Shown: positions 35,855 to 47,400 of the stretch, in pieces
How positions within the stretch are numbered: the stretch's first letter is position 1
Layout of the letters: every line of letters starts with the position of its first letter
From: Chelonoidis abingdonii
Lineage: Eukaryota; Chordata; Testudines; Testudinidae
Length of the DNA stretch: 64,000 nt
Reading direction: 5' to 3'
NCBI RefSeq assembly: GCF_003597395.2
Contig: NC_133769.1
Coordinates: 179,681,200-179,745,199, forward strand
Translations under genes and position numbers: made by a program
Notes under the pieces: model-generated
Database searches by the model: none
The model's input: only the letters and a program-made list of their open reading frames with translations
Told to the model about the DNA's origin: nothing

Positions 35855-36102
35855 CAGGGGTCCCCAACGCGGTGCCTGTGGGCGCCATGGCGCCCACAGG
35901 GATATCTAAATGCGCCCGCATCCTGGCCAGCGGTCGAGCATCCGCCGAAATGCTGCCGAAATTCGGTGGCATTTCAGCTGCGACGCCTCTTGATGATGCC
36001 ACTTGCTGCCGACAAGCGATGTCATCGAGAGGCGTCGCCGCCAAAATTCAGTGGCATTTCGGCAGATGCTCAGCCGCTGCCCCAAAAGGTTGGGGACCGC
36101 TG
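35855..36102. mobile_element. hAT MITE with perfect 8-bp target duplication
   Basis: The ends CAGGGGTCCCCAAC and GTTGGGGACCGCTG form the TIR. CTGTATAG flanks both sides exactly (35847-35854 and 36103-36110). Just inside the left end is a perfect 26-bp palindrome at 35875-35900 (CCTGTGGGCGCC plus its mirror half). It is 248 bp. The intact duplication suggests a young insertion. Confidence 0.9.
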
Positions 36103-36110
36103 CTGTATAG

Positions 36111-36949
36111 TGTTCACTACATACCAGTTTATCTATTTGCTGTTGCTTTTATGTATTTTTAAGCGAGCTTGGGACTTGATCTGAACTTTTGGATAAAACT
36201 TCCTGCCTTTTCCTTATGCCCCAAGCTCTCATGTTGATGTGCTCTATTAAAAATAGGTTATTTAAAAAAGAATATTGGTAGCCCAGCTGCCATTACGTAA
36301 AGACTGCAGAACTGAATAGAAGTGAAGTGTGTGGTGTCCGGTGAAAACCAGCAGAGAATGCCAATCGGTGCAGTCTCACTGGTAACTGAAGTGCACATCG
36401 CCAACATATCTGTTCTCAGGCCAGCAGGGGCAAAGAGACTGAACAAGCACATTATTTTGTCAGTAGAAAGAATAAAATTTTTCTCCCCTTTTAACATGCT
36501 GCATCTCAGCAAGGCTGCAGGTTGACACGTGATGTGTCTTTATTTCATCTCTTCATGTTTGCATTTTCAAAGCCTGAGGAAGGACAATAGTTAATCAGTG
36601 ATAACCACAGCTCTTCCTGCCAGAGTTTCTATCTAATTATTTATGTCTGAAAGTGCCTGGCCATCCATCACCTTTAAAAGTTTATAAGTCCTAAGATTGG
36701 TAAAGGTGAAAAAGCAGGTTTGAATGGAAGGTTTTACTTCTGGGCTGAGCTGCAGTAATTTGGGTGGCTAATTCATAGATGCTAAAGATAGGTCATGTCT
36801 AGTCAATTCCTCCCTGCTCCCCCTTCTTGGATTACATTCCCTACACTACATTTTTCTAGCCTCTTCACAGGTAAAGGCTTGACTGCCTCAAGCAGTAGAG
36901 CTCTGACTATTTCCCATGAGGTGTTCTCCCACACCCTAGTCTTTATCAG
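36111..36949. other. BCL9 intron DNA, nothing recognised
   Basis: I found no repeat boundary or exon. Confidence 0.4.
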
Positions 36950-39693
36950 TGTTCCTGTGACATAGTTGGCATCACAGAGATTTGGTGGGATAATACGCAT
37001 GACTGGAATATTGGTATAGAAGGGTACAGCTTGCTCAGGAACGACAGGCAGGGAACAAAGGGAGGAGGTGTTGCCTTATATATTAAAATGTCTATGCTTG
37101 GACTGAAGTTGAGATGGAAGTAAGAGACAGACTCGTTGAAAGTCTCTGGGTGAGGATAAAAGGGGTAAAAATCAAGGGTGATATCATGATAGAGGTCTGC
37201 TACAGACCACCTAACCAAGAAGAACAGTTAGATGAGGCTTTTTTTAAACAGCTAACAAAATCATCCAAATCACAGGACTTGGTGGTGAGGGCTTTCAACT
37301 ACTCAGACATCCATTGGGAAAAGAACGCGGCAGGGCACAGATTATCCAACACATTCTTAGAATGTATTGGAGACATTTTTTTATTTCAGAAGATGGAGCC
37401 AGCTACTAGGGGAGAGGCTGTTCTAGATTTGATTTTTGACAAATAGGGGGCAACTGGCTGAGAATTTGAAAGTGGAAAGCAGCTTGGGTGAAAGTGATCA
37501 TGAATTGGTAGAGTTCATGATCCTAAGGAATGGTAGGAGGGAGAACAGCAAAATAAAGATAATGGATTTCAAGAAGGCAGATGTTAGCAAACTGAAGGAA
37601 TTGGTAGGTAAGATCCCATGGGAAGCAAGTCTAAGGAGAAAAATGATTGAAGACAGTTGGCAGTTTTTCAAAGAGTCATTATTAAGTGCACAAGAACAAA
37701 CAATCCCACTGAGTAGAAAGATAGGAAGTATGGCAAGAGACCACCCTAGCTTACCCAGGAGATCTTCAATGATCTAAAAATCAAAAAAGAGTCTTACAAA
37801 AGGTGGAAACAAGGTCAAATTACAAAGGATGAATATAAACAAATAACCCAAGTATGTAGGGACAACATTAGAAAGGCCAAGGCACAAAACGAGATCAAAC
37901 TAGCTAGAGACATAAAGGGTAACAAGAAAACATTCTACAGATACATTAGAAGCAAGAGGAAGACCAAGGCCAGGGTAGGCCTGTTATTCAAGGGGGCGGG
38001 GGAGGGGCGGAACAATAATAGAAAATGTGAAGGTGGCAGGGATGCTTTAATGACTTCTTTGTTTCAGTTTTCACCAAGAAGGTTGGTGGTGATTGGACGT
38101 CTAACATAGTGAATGCTGGTGAAAATGAGGTAGGATTAGAGGCTCAAATAGGAAAAGAACAAGTTAAAAATTACTTAGATAAATTAGATGTCTTCAAGTC
38201 ACCTGGGCCTGATGAAATGCATCCTAGAATACTCAAGGAGCTGACAGAGCAGATATCATCTGAGCCGTTAGTGACTGTCTTTGAAAGGTCATGGAAGACG
38301 GGAGAGATTCCAAAAGACTAGAAAAGGGCAGATACAGTGCCCATCTATGAAAAGGGAAATAAGGACAACCTGGGGAATTACAGACCAGTCAGCTTAATTT
38401 CTCTACCTGGAAAGATAATAGAGCAAATAATTAAGTAATCAGTTTGCAAACAATTAGAAGATAAGGTGATAAGTAAAAGTCAACATGGTTTTGTCAACAA
38501 CAAATCATGTCAGATCAACATGATAGCTTTCATTGACAAGGTAACAAGCCTTGTGGATGGGCGGAAGCGGTAGATGTGGTATACCTCGATTTTAGTAAAG
38601 CTTTTGATACTGTCTCGCATGACCTTCTCATAAACAAACTAGGGAAATGCAACCTAGATGGGGCTACTATAAGGTGTGTGCAAAACTGGTTGGAAAACAG
38701 TTCCCAGAGAGTAGTTATCAGTGGTTCACAGTCATTCTGGAAGGGCATAATGAGTGGGGTCCCACGGGGATCAGTTCTGGGTCCAGTTCTGTTCAGTATC
38801 TTCATCTGTGATTTAGATAATGGCATAGAGAGTACACTTACAGTGTTTGCGGACAATACCAAGCTGGGAGGGGTTGCAAGTGCTTTGGAGGATAGGATTA
38901 AAATTCAAAATGATCTGGAAAAGTGGTCTGAAGTAAATAGAATGAAATTCAATAAGGACAAATGCAAAGTACTCCATTTAGGAAGGAACCATCAGTTGCA
39001 CACATGCCAAATGAGAAATGACTGCCTAGGAAGGAGGTGGAAAGTGATCTGGGGATCATAGTGGATCACAGGCTAAATATGACTCAACAGTGAATGCTAT
39101 TGCAAAAAAAGCAAACATCGTTCTGGGATGTATTAGCAGGAGTGTTGTAAGCAAGATACGAGAAGTAATTCTTCTGCTCTACCCTGTGCTGATTAGGCCT
39201 CAACTGGAGTATTGTGTCCACCACATTTAAGGAAAGATGTGGACAAATTGGAGACAGTCCAAAGAGCAGCAAAAATAATTAAAGGTCTAGAAAACATGAC
39301 CTATGAGGGAAGACTGAAAAAATTGGGTTTGTTTAGTCTGGAGAAGAGAAGACTGAGAGGGGACATGACAGTTCTCAAGTACATAAAAAGATTGCTACAA
39401 GGAGGAGGGAGAATAAATTGTTCTCCCTAACCTCTGAGGATAGGACAAGAAGCAGTGGGCTTAAATTGCAGCAAGAGAGGTTTAAGTTGGACATTAGGAA
39501 AAACTTCATAACTGTCAGGATAGTTAAGCACTGGAATAAATTGCCTAGGGAGGTTGTGGAATCTCCACCATTGGAGATTAAGAGCAGGTTAGACAAACAC
39601 CTATCAGGAATGGTTTAGATAACACTTAGTTGTGGCATGAGTGCAGGGGACTGGACTAGATGAGCTCTCGAGGTCCCTTCTAGTTCTGTGATT
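36950..39693 (+). mobile_element. CR1 LINE copy B, 5'-truncated, about 2.7 kb
   Basis: The order of blocks is CR1 ORF2. Endonuclease text comes first (VGITEIWWDNTHDWN, then GGGVALYIK) near 36966-37090, followed by the linker [15 protein letters not shown] blocks [17 protein letters not shown] (38190), VYLDFSKAFDTVSHDLL (38577) and SGVPRGSVLGPVLFSIF (38752) follow, then FADN at 38846-38857. The C-terminal [20 protein letters not shown] region and the CR1 3' tail close it at 39655-39693. The usual FADD catalytic pair reads FADN here. Frameshifts and stops break ORF2 into at least six pieces, so it is inactive. It lies in sense orientation in a BCL9 intron. Confidence 0.9.
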
Positions 39694-40114
39694 CCAGTCT
39701 CTTTACTCATGTGAAAACGTAAATTTGGGCTGCATTGGATAGCTGCTTAGGGCTAGGTTAGGTAGAGAGATGTCGCTGTACTGGCACTGGCTTGGCCTAG
39801 GGGGGATTATAACTGGGGATGTTGGTGTTGCTGTGGCTAGGTTTTTTCTGGATTAAATGGTTTATGGCATCAGTTGTCTTATAAGATGCTGTTTATATGT
39901 GTGACTTATAGGGGACAGTCTATCCTGTTGATGGTCTCATTGATTGGGTGGAGGATGCAACTCTATTATTTAGGACTGGCTGACTAGAATGATGGCTTCA
40001 TTGGTCTAGATATTGCTACACTGTTTAGGTCAAATTGGAATGGATGATACTTTGAGATGGAGGGAAGGGGCTATAAAAGTACAATTTTTCACCACTCTGA
40101 ATGACTTTAATGTC
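39694..40114. other. BCL9 intron DNA, nothing recognised
   Basis: No element or exon was recognised. Confidence 0.4.
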
Positions 40115-40258
40115 AAATCACAACTCGTGTTCCCTGTTTCACAGATGGGTTAACTGAGTTGCTTAGGGTCAGATGGGAAGCCTGTGGTAGAGCTGGGAAT
40201 AAAAAACAAGTCTCCTGATTCCCAGTTGTGCTTTAACCACAGTGCCATCCTTCCTCTG
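40115..40258 (-). repeat. MIR SINE, minus strand
   Basis: 'gtttcacagatgggttaactgagttgcttagggtcagatgggaag' followed by 'agagctgggaataaaaaacaagtctcctgattcccag' is the inverse of the MIR core and its flanks. This is one of the clearest MIR copies in the window. Confidence 0.75.
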
Positions 40259-41281
40259 TAAATAGTAAGAGGCACATTGTGTCTTCAACTGAACTTAGTA
40301 CAGTGGTGTATCTTGGTGGTCAGAATGGATTGAGTGGGTAGAAGAAATAAGTCTGTAACAGGAGTTCTGTGTTTTTCTGCCTTGACACAGAATTTACCCT
40401 AGAATCCAACACTTGCTGTAGAATTGTGCTGCGGAATCTTAAGTTTTCGTTTTATGAAGTAAAATTTGCCAGATGATGTGGTTGACAATGGTTCCTACAT
40501 GTGAACTGAACATTAACAGATGTGATGTTTTCCTCAGTACTGACAGTAGGGAGAGTGGAACTGATTAGTTCAGTAATGACCTCTTTGGCAATATGAGGAA
40601 TAATTGGCAGCATCTGATACTCAAAGATACCACCAAAATTGCAGCATGCCATGCTTTCAAATGGATAAACATCCACATGTAGGGTGGTGTCTTGCAGTGG
40701 AATGGTGGCCAGTGGAACAGTAGATGAAGCTGCCTTACTGTCTCCTATTCTGACATTGGCCTGATACTTCTTCTGACTGATTATAGAGAGTATCCAGCTT
40801 TACCAGACTATTGCATTTTCATTCACACATGGGCAGGCAGGCTCTCTGGCCTTGGAGGTAGGCACTGTATAATTGTGAAGAGCAGGGGTTTGCACAGGTA
40901 GCTGGGCTCATGAAGTGAGTGGAAGGCAAACCCTTAAGGTTAGGTGGACAAGGAAGTTGGGAGAATGCTTATGTGGGCACTGTGCCAGTTCTTGGAAGTA
41001 CAGATGGGCGCATGGGAATTCATCTAGCTGAACTTGGGGGTGTGCCAAAGCAGGTCTAAGCTGTCCCTTGCTGCATTTGTTTATAGCAAACCAGTTAAAC
41101 CTCACTGCAGCTTTCTCCCTGTAAAGCCTACCTTAGCACTAACAAAGCTTGCTTAGTTGAGCTGAGGCTTTCTTGTCAGCTATTCAGAGAAAGCTTTGGT
41201 CTCCTTTTTGTGGCCTGGGAGGGGCCCACAAATTCCTGTGACTTCGCTGTGATGGAGCTCTTCCCTTTTCTTCTTTTTCAG
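40259..41281. other. BCL9 intron DNA ending in a 3' splice site
   Basis: Nothing is recognised until the pyrimidine-rich tract at 41260-41281 (cttcccttttcttctttttcag), which reads as a splice acceptor. Confidence 0.5.
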
Positions 41282-41364
41282 GTAATATTTCCTTGTGTGA
41301 GAAGGGGTCCTGAACTCATCACCTCTACGATGAGCACAGCAATGTCGTGACACCAGAGGTCTTG
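41282..41364 (+). other. BCL9: Probable BCL9 noncoding 5' UTR exon (83 bp)
   Basis: A strong polypyrimidine tract and CAG precede it, and CTTG followed by GTGAGT ends it. It lies between the CpG island and the ATG exon, as the noncoding exons of BCL9 do in mammals. It carries a six-codon upstream ORF. Splicing to neighbours is inferred and not shown. Confidence 0.6.
41330..41350 (+). promoter_or_regulatory. Short upstream ORF (6 codons) in the BCL9 leader
   Basis: ATG AGC ACA GCA ATG TCG TGA sits inside the putative noncoding exon and includes two ATGs in the same frame. If the exon is in the mRNA, scanning ribosomes meet it before the BCL9 start. Confidence 0.45.
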
Positions 41365-44196
41365 GTGAGTTGTGTACAGGGAAGATCCTGGGTCATATAA
41401 GATTTACAAAAACATTGGCCCCATGTGCATGGGTCTCTGAGACACTTTGCTGAAACGTTTTAAAACACGGTTTGATCACCCACAATGGCGCCAGTCTCTG
41501 ACACTAGAACAAGAATTGTTCTGCAAGGCAGAGAGACTCCAGCTATGTGAACTGGAGTCCATTCTCCCTGAAACCTAAATGAGCGCAAGGGAAGAGCGTA
41601 TCCAAGTTTAACACAAATGAGGGGGAATTTTAATTTATTGGACACTGAACTCCCACAAATAAAAATTGTGATGCTTTCCATTTTGAGTCTCACAGTATTG
41701 TACAGTTCCATTGCACAGAAGAGGAAAGCAAAGGGGGAAAAATAAGAGTTGTCAATCATTTTGTCATCAACCAGTAAAGTGCAAAACTTAGAAAAATTGA
41801 AAATTCTGTTAATATTTACCCCCTCCATTCAAATCTCTCCTTATAATTCACACCTGCGAAGCTTCAGTGCTAATCCATTGAAAGATAGTGTGTGTCTTGT
41901 GTATTATGTATAAAGACCATGTTAAAAGAACAATATCCAGGTTGCCAAATAAAGCAGTCAAAGTTAGGAAATGTCGCATTTATGGTTGGTTGTTCAATCT
42001 TAATTCTGCTACCTTTTGTGTCTGTCCTGTGCACTGAATGATACTGAGGTCCTGTGGAAAAAATAACGTGTGCTCATATAATGTATCGTAATGCAAATGC
42101 ACAAAGGGGTGTAGAATTAAGGTATTATTCTTGAGTGAAAAACATTATAATGGAAGTAACTATATAAATAACAAGAAATCCACAACACAGACCTCTATAT
42201 CCTGTTTTTTGCAGCAAATTGTGCTCACTGTTATGCCATTATTCTTCCCTCTCCTGCCATGATATGTTGTGCTTTGGTCTAACTTCAGCTTTAAGAGTGG
42301 CCATGAGTAAAATTTTCAAATGTGCCTCAGTCCCAGTGACTTTCAATATGACAGGCTCTTAAGTCTTCTGAAAATTTGAAGTCCTGTTTTCAGGAGGGAT
42401 GTAGCAGCCTAAGACACAGTGAGAGTCAGTGAGATTTAGAAACTTTTTTCAAAATTAACTCTTCATATATGCCTGTAAAGCACCATGCACACTGGTGGCA
42501 TGCTAGAAATAACAGTAACACTCCATTGCTCTCAAACCTCAAAACAAATGAGATGCTCTGCTTGTGGCCCTAGAGATGCATGTGGAGTCTGTGGGTCTGA
42601 TCAGAACTCATCTTGCTCTGCCCAATATCAGGGCAGAACAAATGAAGCTCCTAATCCAGGAATATTCCCTGCATTTGTGGGTTTAAGCAGGGCAGAGAAG
42701 ACAGGAATAATGAGCAAATTTACTGGGGTCACCAGGATCCCTCTTTTTTTCTCCAAGCAGCAGGAGAAGCTGTGGAAGGAGAATATCTGGAGTTGTCGAG
42801 ATCCACAAAATCATTACATTGTGGTGTCCTGACACTGGATTGATGTTGCATCAAAATGTACTGGTATAATATCATGAGACAAGTGTGACAACATACCAAG
42901 ATCATTTGAGGAGCTGGAGAGCCACAAAGCTCCATACCAATGCCTTACTAGCCAGTCTCTCCTGGCAGCAATGTGATCATATGGTGGAAGGTATTTCTTA
43001 ATCCTCCAGTAGCGACACATCAGTGAATCTATTCGTGTCCTTTTAATATCCTTAAAACACTAGTTCCTTCATAATAGGCAAGACCCTGCCAGTCTAATTA
43101 AATCTTATTTTGTTTCTATTGTTTCATACAAAAAACTGCTGCTTCAGTGCTGAGAAGGAATACTGGGAATATTTACATTTGAATAATTTTTAACTAGCAA
43201 TATTTAATACATTCAGAATATAACATAATTTATTGTTAATTATGTGGATTTACATCTTGAGTAGATGAGATGAACAGAAGATCTTCTGTTAAAATATAAA
43301 CGAGACAGAAAATTGTTCCAAAATACTTTTATCTCAAAGGACCTAAGAAACCTAAAAATCCAATATTTTCCTCCTCCAGTAATGTAGAAGAAATGATTAT
43401 GTTGTTATGTATGGTCAGCATTGTGCATGTTGCCTCTCTTCAGAAATAAGCTGAAAAGTGCTCAGGTTAAATTAAAAAATGTGTTTAAATAGCTAGTATG
43501 ATGTTGCTGAGCAAATTTGGATGGGCAGCTCTCTAATGATCTATCAACCTTTGTTAGAAACAGTAACTGACCACAAGTTCTCCTCTGTGTGCTCAGAGTA
43601 ATCAAGTTTCATGCTTCCTGTAAGCAACCAGCTTATGCCATGTGGTCAGGAAGGCATTTTCTGTGTCTCTACCTCCCTCCTGTGCACCTTCCACCACACA
43701 GCATTGCATAAATGGCGAATTGTCATGGGGGGAAAAGGGTTTACCTTCCTCTGAGAAATCAGGTAATGGCCATTCATATTGGGAATTCTGGACGATCAGG
43801 ACTAGTGGTCTGGTCTGTCTAGTTCTATGTTCCTAGTGATTTGGTGTAGGGCGTGCTTAAATAAGTTATGTGAATTCTTCCATGACTTGGATCAAAGAGT
43901 CTGGGTAAAAAGAACTTCCCTACCTCTTTCTTCCCTGCTCTTTTGAATCCAGCATAACTCGTTTTGGGTGAAGGGAGACTGGCTTTACCACTTGTGAGTT
44001 CTTAATACCTGCCCAGAGCTTCCTCCGAGCTGTACATTTCAGCTATCTTCCAGCCAGCTGAAAATGCCAGTCCCTCAGCCTGTTTAACGAAGGGGAAAGG
44101 ATTGCCATCCGCTGGTCTGTTTCATTCAGTTAATTCCAGGGTTTGGAATGTACCTTACCTATTTTCTGTTCTTTCTTTGGGGACGGTTTGGCACAG
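41365..44196. other. BCL9 intron DNA, no gene
   Basis: There are short chance ORFs of up to 122 codons. A weak CR1-tail-like segment lies near 43780-43835 ('ggactagtggtctg', 'agttctatgttcc'). Nothing else was recognised. Confidence 0.45.
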
Positions 44197-44444
44197 TGTG
44201 CCCTGGAGATGCGAGACTTCCCCTCAGCAGCAGGAGGCACACATTCAGAGAATGCTGGAGCTGCAGGAGGGAAGGGCCCAGTGCAACGACAGAGAGAGAC
44301 AAAGAGAAAAAAGACAAGCAGACGGACAGCGGTGAGAGAAGCGTGCGGCAGAAAGTGCTTCGAAGCTGCCAGCAGCAGCAGGCCCCCTAGAGGAACTTGA
44401 CGAGAGCCCATCTGTGTGAGAGTGTGAGCTCAGGATTTCTGTCA
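44197..44444 (+). other. BCL9: BCL9 5' UTR part of the ATG exon
   Basis: A likely acceptor (pyrimidine tract at 44162-44178, then GGCACAG ending at 44196) opens an exon that continues into the coding start at 44445. The purine-rich leader contains a 63-codon upstream ORF. The precise acceptor is inferred. Confidence 0.5.
44209..44400 (+). promoter_or_regulatory. Upstream ORF of 63 codons ahead of the BCL9 start
   Basis: ATG CGA GAC TTC opens a frame that ends with TGA at 44398-44400, 44 nt before the BCL9 ATG and in a different frame. The predicted peptide is rich in R, K, A and S, with no known domain. It could reduce BCL9 translation through reinitiation control. The context GGAGATGC is not strong. 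Confidence 0.45.
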
Positions 44445-44497
44445 ATGCATTCCAGTAACCCCAAAGTGAGGAACTCCCCATCAGGAAACACACAGAG
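44445..44497 (+). CDS. BCL9: BCL9 coding exon 1 (N-terminus)
   Basis: Encodes MHSSNPKVRNSPSGNTQ plus two bases (AG) of a Ser codon completed by the next exon. The donor GTGAGA starts at 44498. Confidence 0.93.
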
Positions 44498-47400
44498 GTG
44501 AGACACTTCAGTGAATTGTTCTGGGTATGGAGAGGGAGGTGTCCCTGCTCTGCTGCAGTGTTATCAAAGGCCTGTGTCAAGCACAGATGATCTTTGGGCT
44601 TGCACTCCCACACAAAGTTCTCCCTGTGCTGCTGGCAGCAGCAGCATAGAACTGATTATCATTGCACAAGCCTTGTCCATGTCATTCATCTGCCTGTGCC
44701 AGACAACATCCTCCATTGACTTGGAAGAGGAAAAGCTTGAAGGACAGGTGATGCACTGGATGTATGATGTGATTGAGATCACACCTAGGTTTGACCATTC
44801 ACTCCTGGGGTCAGCAAGAGCCGACAATAACTTGGAGGGAGTGCTTCTGAGTCAGCTGTCTGGTGGACTGAAGGAGCAGTCAGAACAGGCTCCATAGTGA
44901 GGCTTGCTACAGTGCACTGCCTTTTGTGGGGTAAAATGAGCTCCCAGCAGATTCCTGTAGAAGAAAGGAAGGGGGATGACAGTGGCTAAAATAAAGGGAG
45001 GAAGGAAGACTGTCACTGAGTAGAATCTAAGAAGACACAGTTTTAGACTGTAGTTTGTGTAATGGGTTAGTGAGTGGGAAAAGACTGGTTTTTTTGAGTT
45101 TCTTTTGGTAAACTCTAATGCAGTCTCCTCCACCCCATTTTGCAGGAGAGTGTGTGGAGACAGTATCCTCCTCTTTCCCCATTCAAAGGCAGGTTGTAGC
45201 TGGTTTAATTGCTTTCATGGTCAGAGGTTTGTATTTTTCTGGCAAGTTTCCTTGATCTGTGATGAGTGCTGTAATAATGCTGGATTTTCCTTATGCTGTC
45301 TTGGGCTGGCTTGTGTTGGGTTTCTCCGCTTTGTGATCACAGCTGTACTGTGTCATTTGGGTCTGGATGGGTAGTGTGGTGAACTTTATGGTGCCCTGTT
45401 TGTTTACTTTGAGCTGGTCTTGGTGTGAGACGCTTTTCTGTGTACATAGAAACCGTTGTCTTTATTGACAGAAGCCCCAGAGGTGGCTCCTCATGTGACT
45501 GAGCAATTCCTGGGATCTGGCAGACCTGCTGCTTGTTCTTGTGCCGCCTTGAGCACTGTGATCCCATATTGGATAATAACCTTTTCAAGGCCTGTTTGAA
45601 AGAGCAGCTGGATGAAGCTAAGCATGTAGGCATTTCTGTAAAGGTGGCAGCAGCAGTGGCGGCTGCTGCTGCTTCTCTCTAGTCCATTCCTACTGGAGTG
45701 AATCAACAGTCTAATCTTTATTTTTAATTTTTTTTTCAGTAGCCCCAAATCAAAGCAGGAGGTGATGGTCCGTCCCCCTACAGTGATGTCTCCATCTGGC
45801 AACCCCCAGCTGGATTCCAAATTTTCCAACCCGGGTAAACAGGGGGGCTCAACCAGCCAATCGCAGCCCTCTCCCTGTGACCCCAAGAGTGGAGGTCACC
45901 CCCCCAAAGTGCTCCCTGGTCCAGGTGGGAGCATGGGGTTGAAGAATGGGTCTGGAAATGGTGCCAAGGGGAAGGGAAAGAGAGAGAGGAGCATTTCAGC
46001 AGATTCCTTCGAACAGAGAGATGCTGGGACTCCCAGCGATGATTCGGAAATCAAAGGTGAGTGCTAAGTATTGGTGCGAGATGATCCTTTGGCTTGTGGG
46101 TGTTAGCGAAAGCATCTGTCTGCCTGAGGTGGTGACTGTGTGCCAGATGAAGGAGTCTAAATATCCTGTAGGGAAGGGAGGATTTTCCCAGCTGGTAATG
46201 GTAAATGTATGTCTCCATGTTCTGTTGAAGTACAGGTTGGAAAGTTGTTTCATGATAACACTGAAGCTCCCCAAGAGGTTTTGGGAAAATAAATAAAAGC
46301 TGTTTGTCTCCTTCCACCCCACTCTGTCCTTTGGCCTCCCAGGAGCTGCTGTGTTTGAATTGGAATGTCAAAGCCAGCATGCAAGCCAGTTTTGTGAATA
46401 CAGATGAGTAAGGTATATTGGGTGATGATATATCACTTACACTGCTGTGCCTGGTAGGAACACAGGACTGGAAGACAAGACTTCTGAATTCTGTTCCTGG
46501 CTCTGCCACTGATTCATTGTGGGACCTTGGACATGTCACTACCCCACTCTTCACTTTCCTAACCCGTGAAATTAGGTGCAGTATAAATAGCTACTTATTG
46601 TGTGTCTCAGTTGTGATATTTGATTAATTGCTCTGAGATTCTCACATGAAAGGTGACGCAGAAGTGCAAAGAGTTATTACTCCCCTGTGATATTAGGTCT
46701 TCCAGGGTTTGCATTTGATAGACGTCTTGACAGAGTGGCAACATGAGAGCTTTGGCTTTAAAGGACCTGGGTCCAGTTTGAGTTAGTTTCCAACTGGTGT
46801 GATCAGCAGCTGTGTGGTCAGTCTTACAGTATAGCAGACTAGGGTTCAGGTGACATGAGTAAGGGGAGAAAAAAGGTCTCATACAAAACTTTCCCCACCT
46901 TACAAGAACTTAAATGCTTATCTGCTCGTGTGTGTGTCTCACATATGCTCTCTGACCTAGTCATTTGTGAAAGCCAGGAAACTAGCTAGAGTTGAGACAG
47001 TATTAGCTTCCTCTCAGCGGTGCCTGCAGAGTTTTTTGGAGTGTGAGTGGGAATCACAGTGTAACAGGACAGCTTCCTTAGTACTAATTGAGAGAGGAGT
47101 CTGAGCCGCCTTTATGGGAACATTTGGGCGTTGTAATGCCAACTGAGAGTCAAGGGTGAGAGGAGTATCAAACTTCCTCACAACTTCCACGCTAGTGAGA
47201 CCTTTCCCCCACACCTTCTTCCTTTCCAGACTGCAACTCTGCCGATCATATGAAGACCCAGGATTCCCAGCATACACCACACTCAGTGACTCCTTCAACT
47301 GCTTCAGCCCCGACGTCTTCCACGCCCTCCCATGGCCTCACTGCCACTTCGGAGCCAGCTAGTGGACAAAAGACTCCATCCAAAGTGGTTTATGTCTTTT

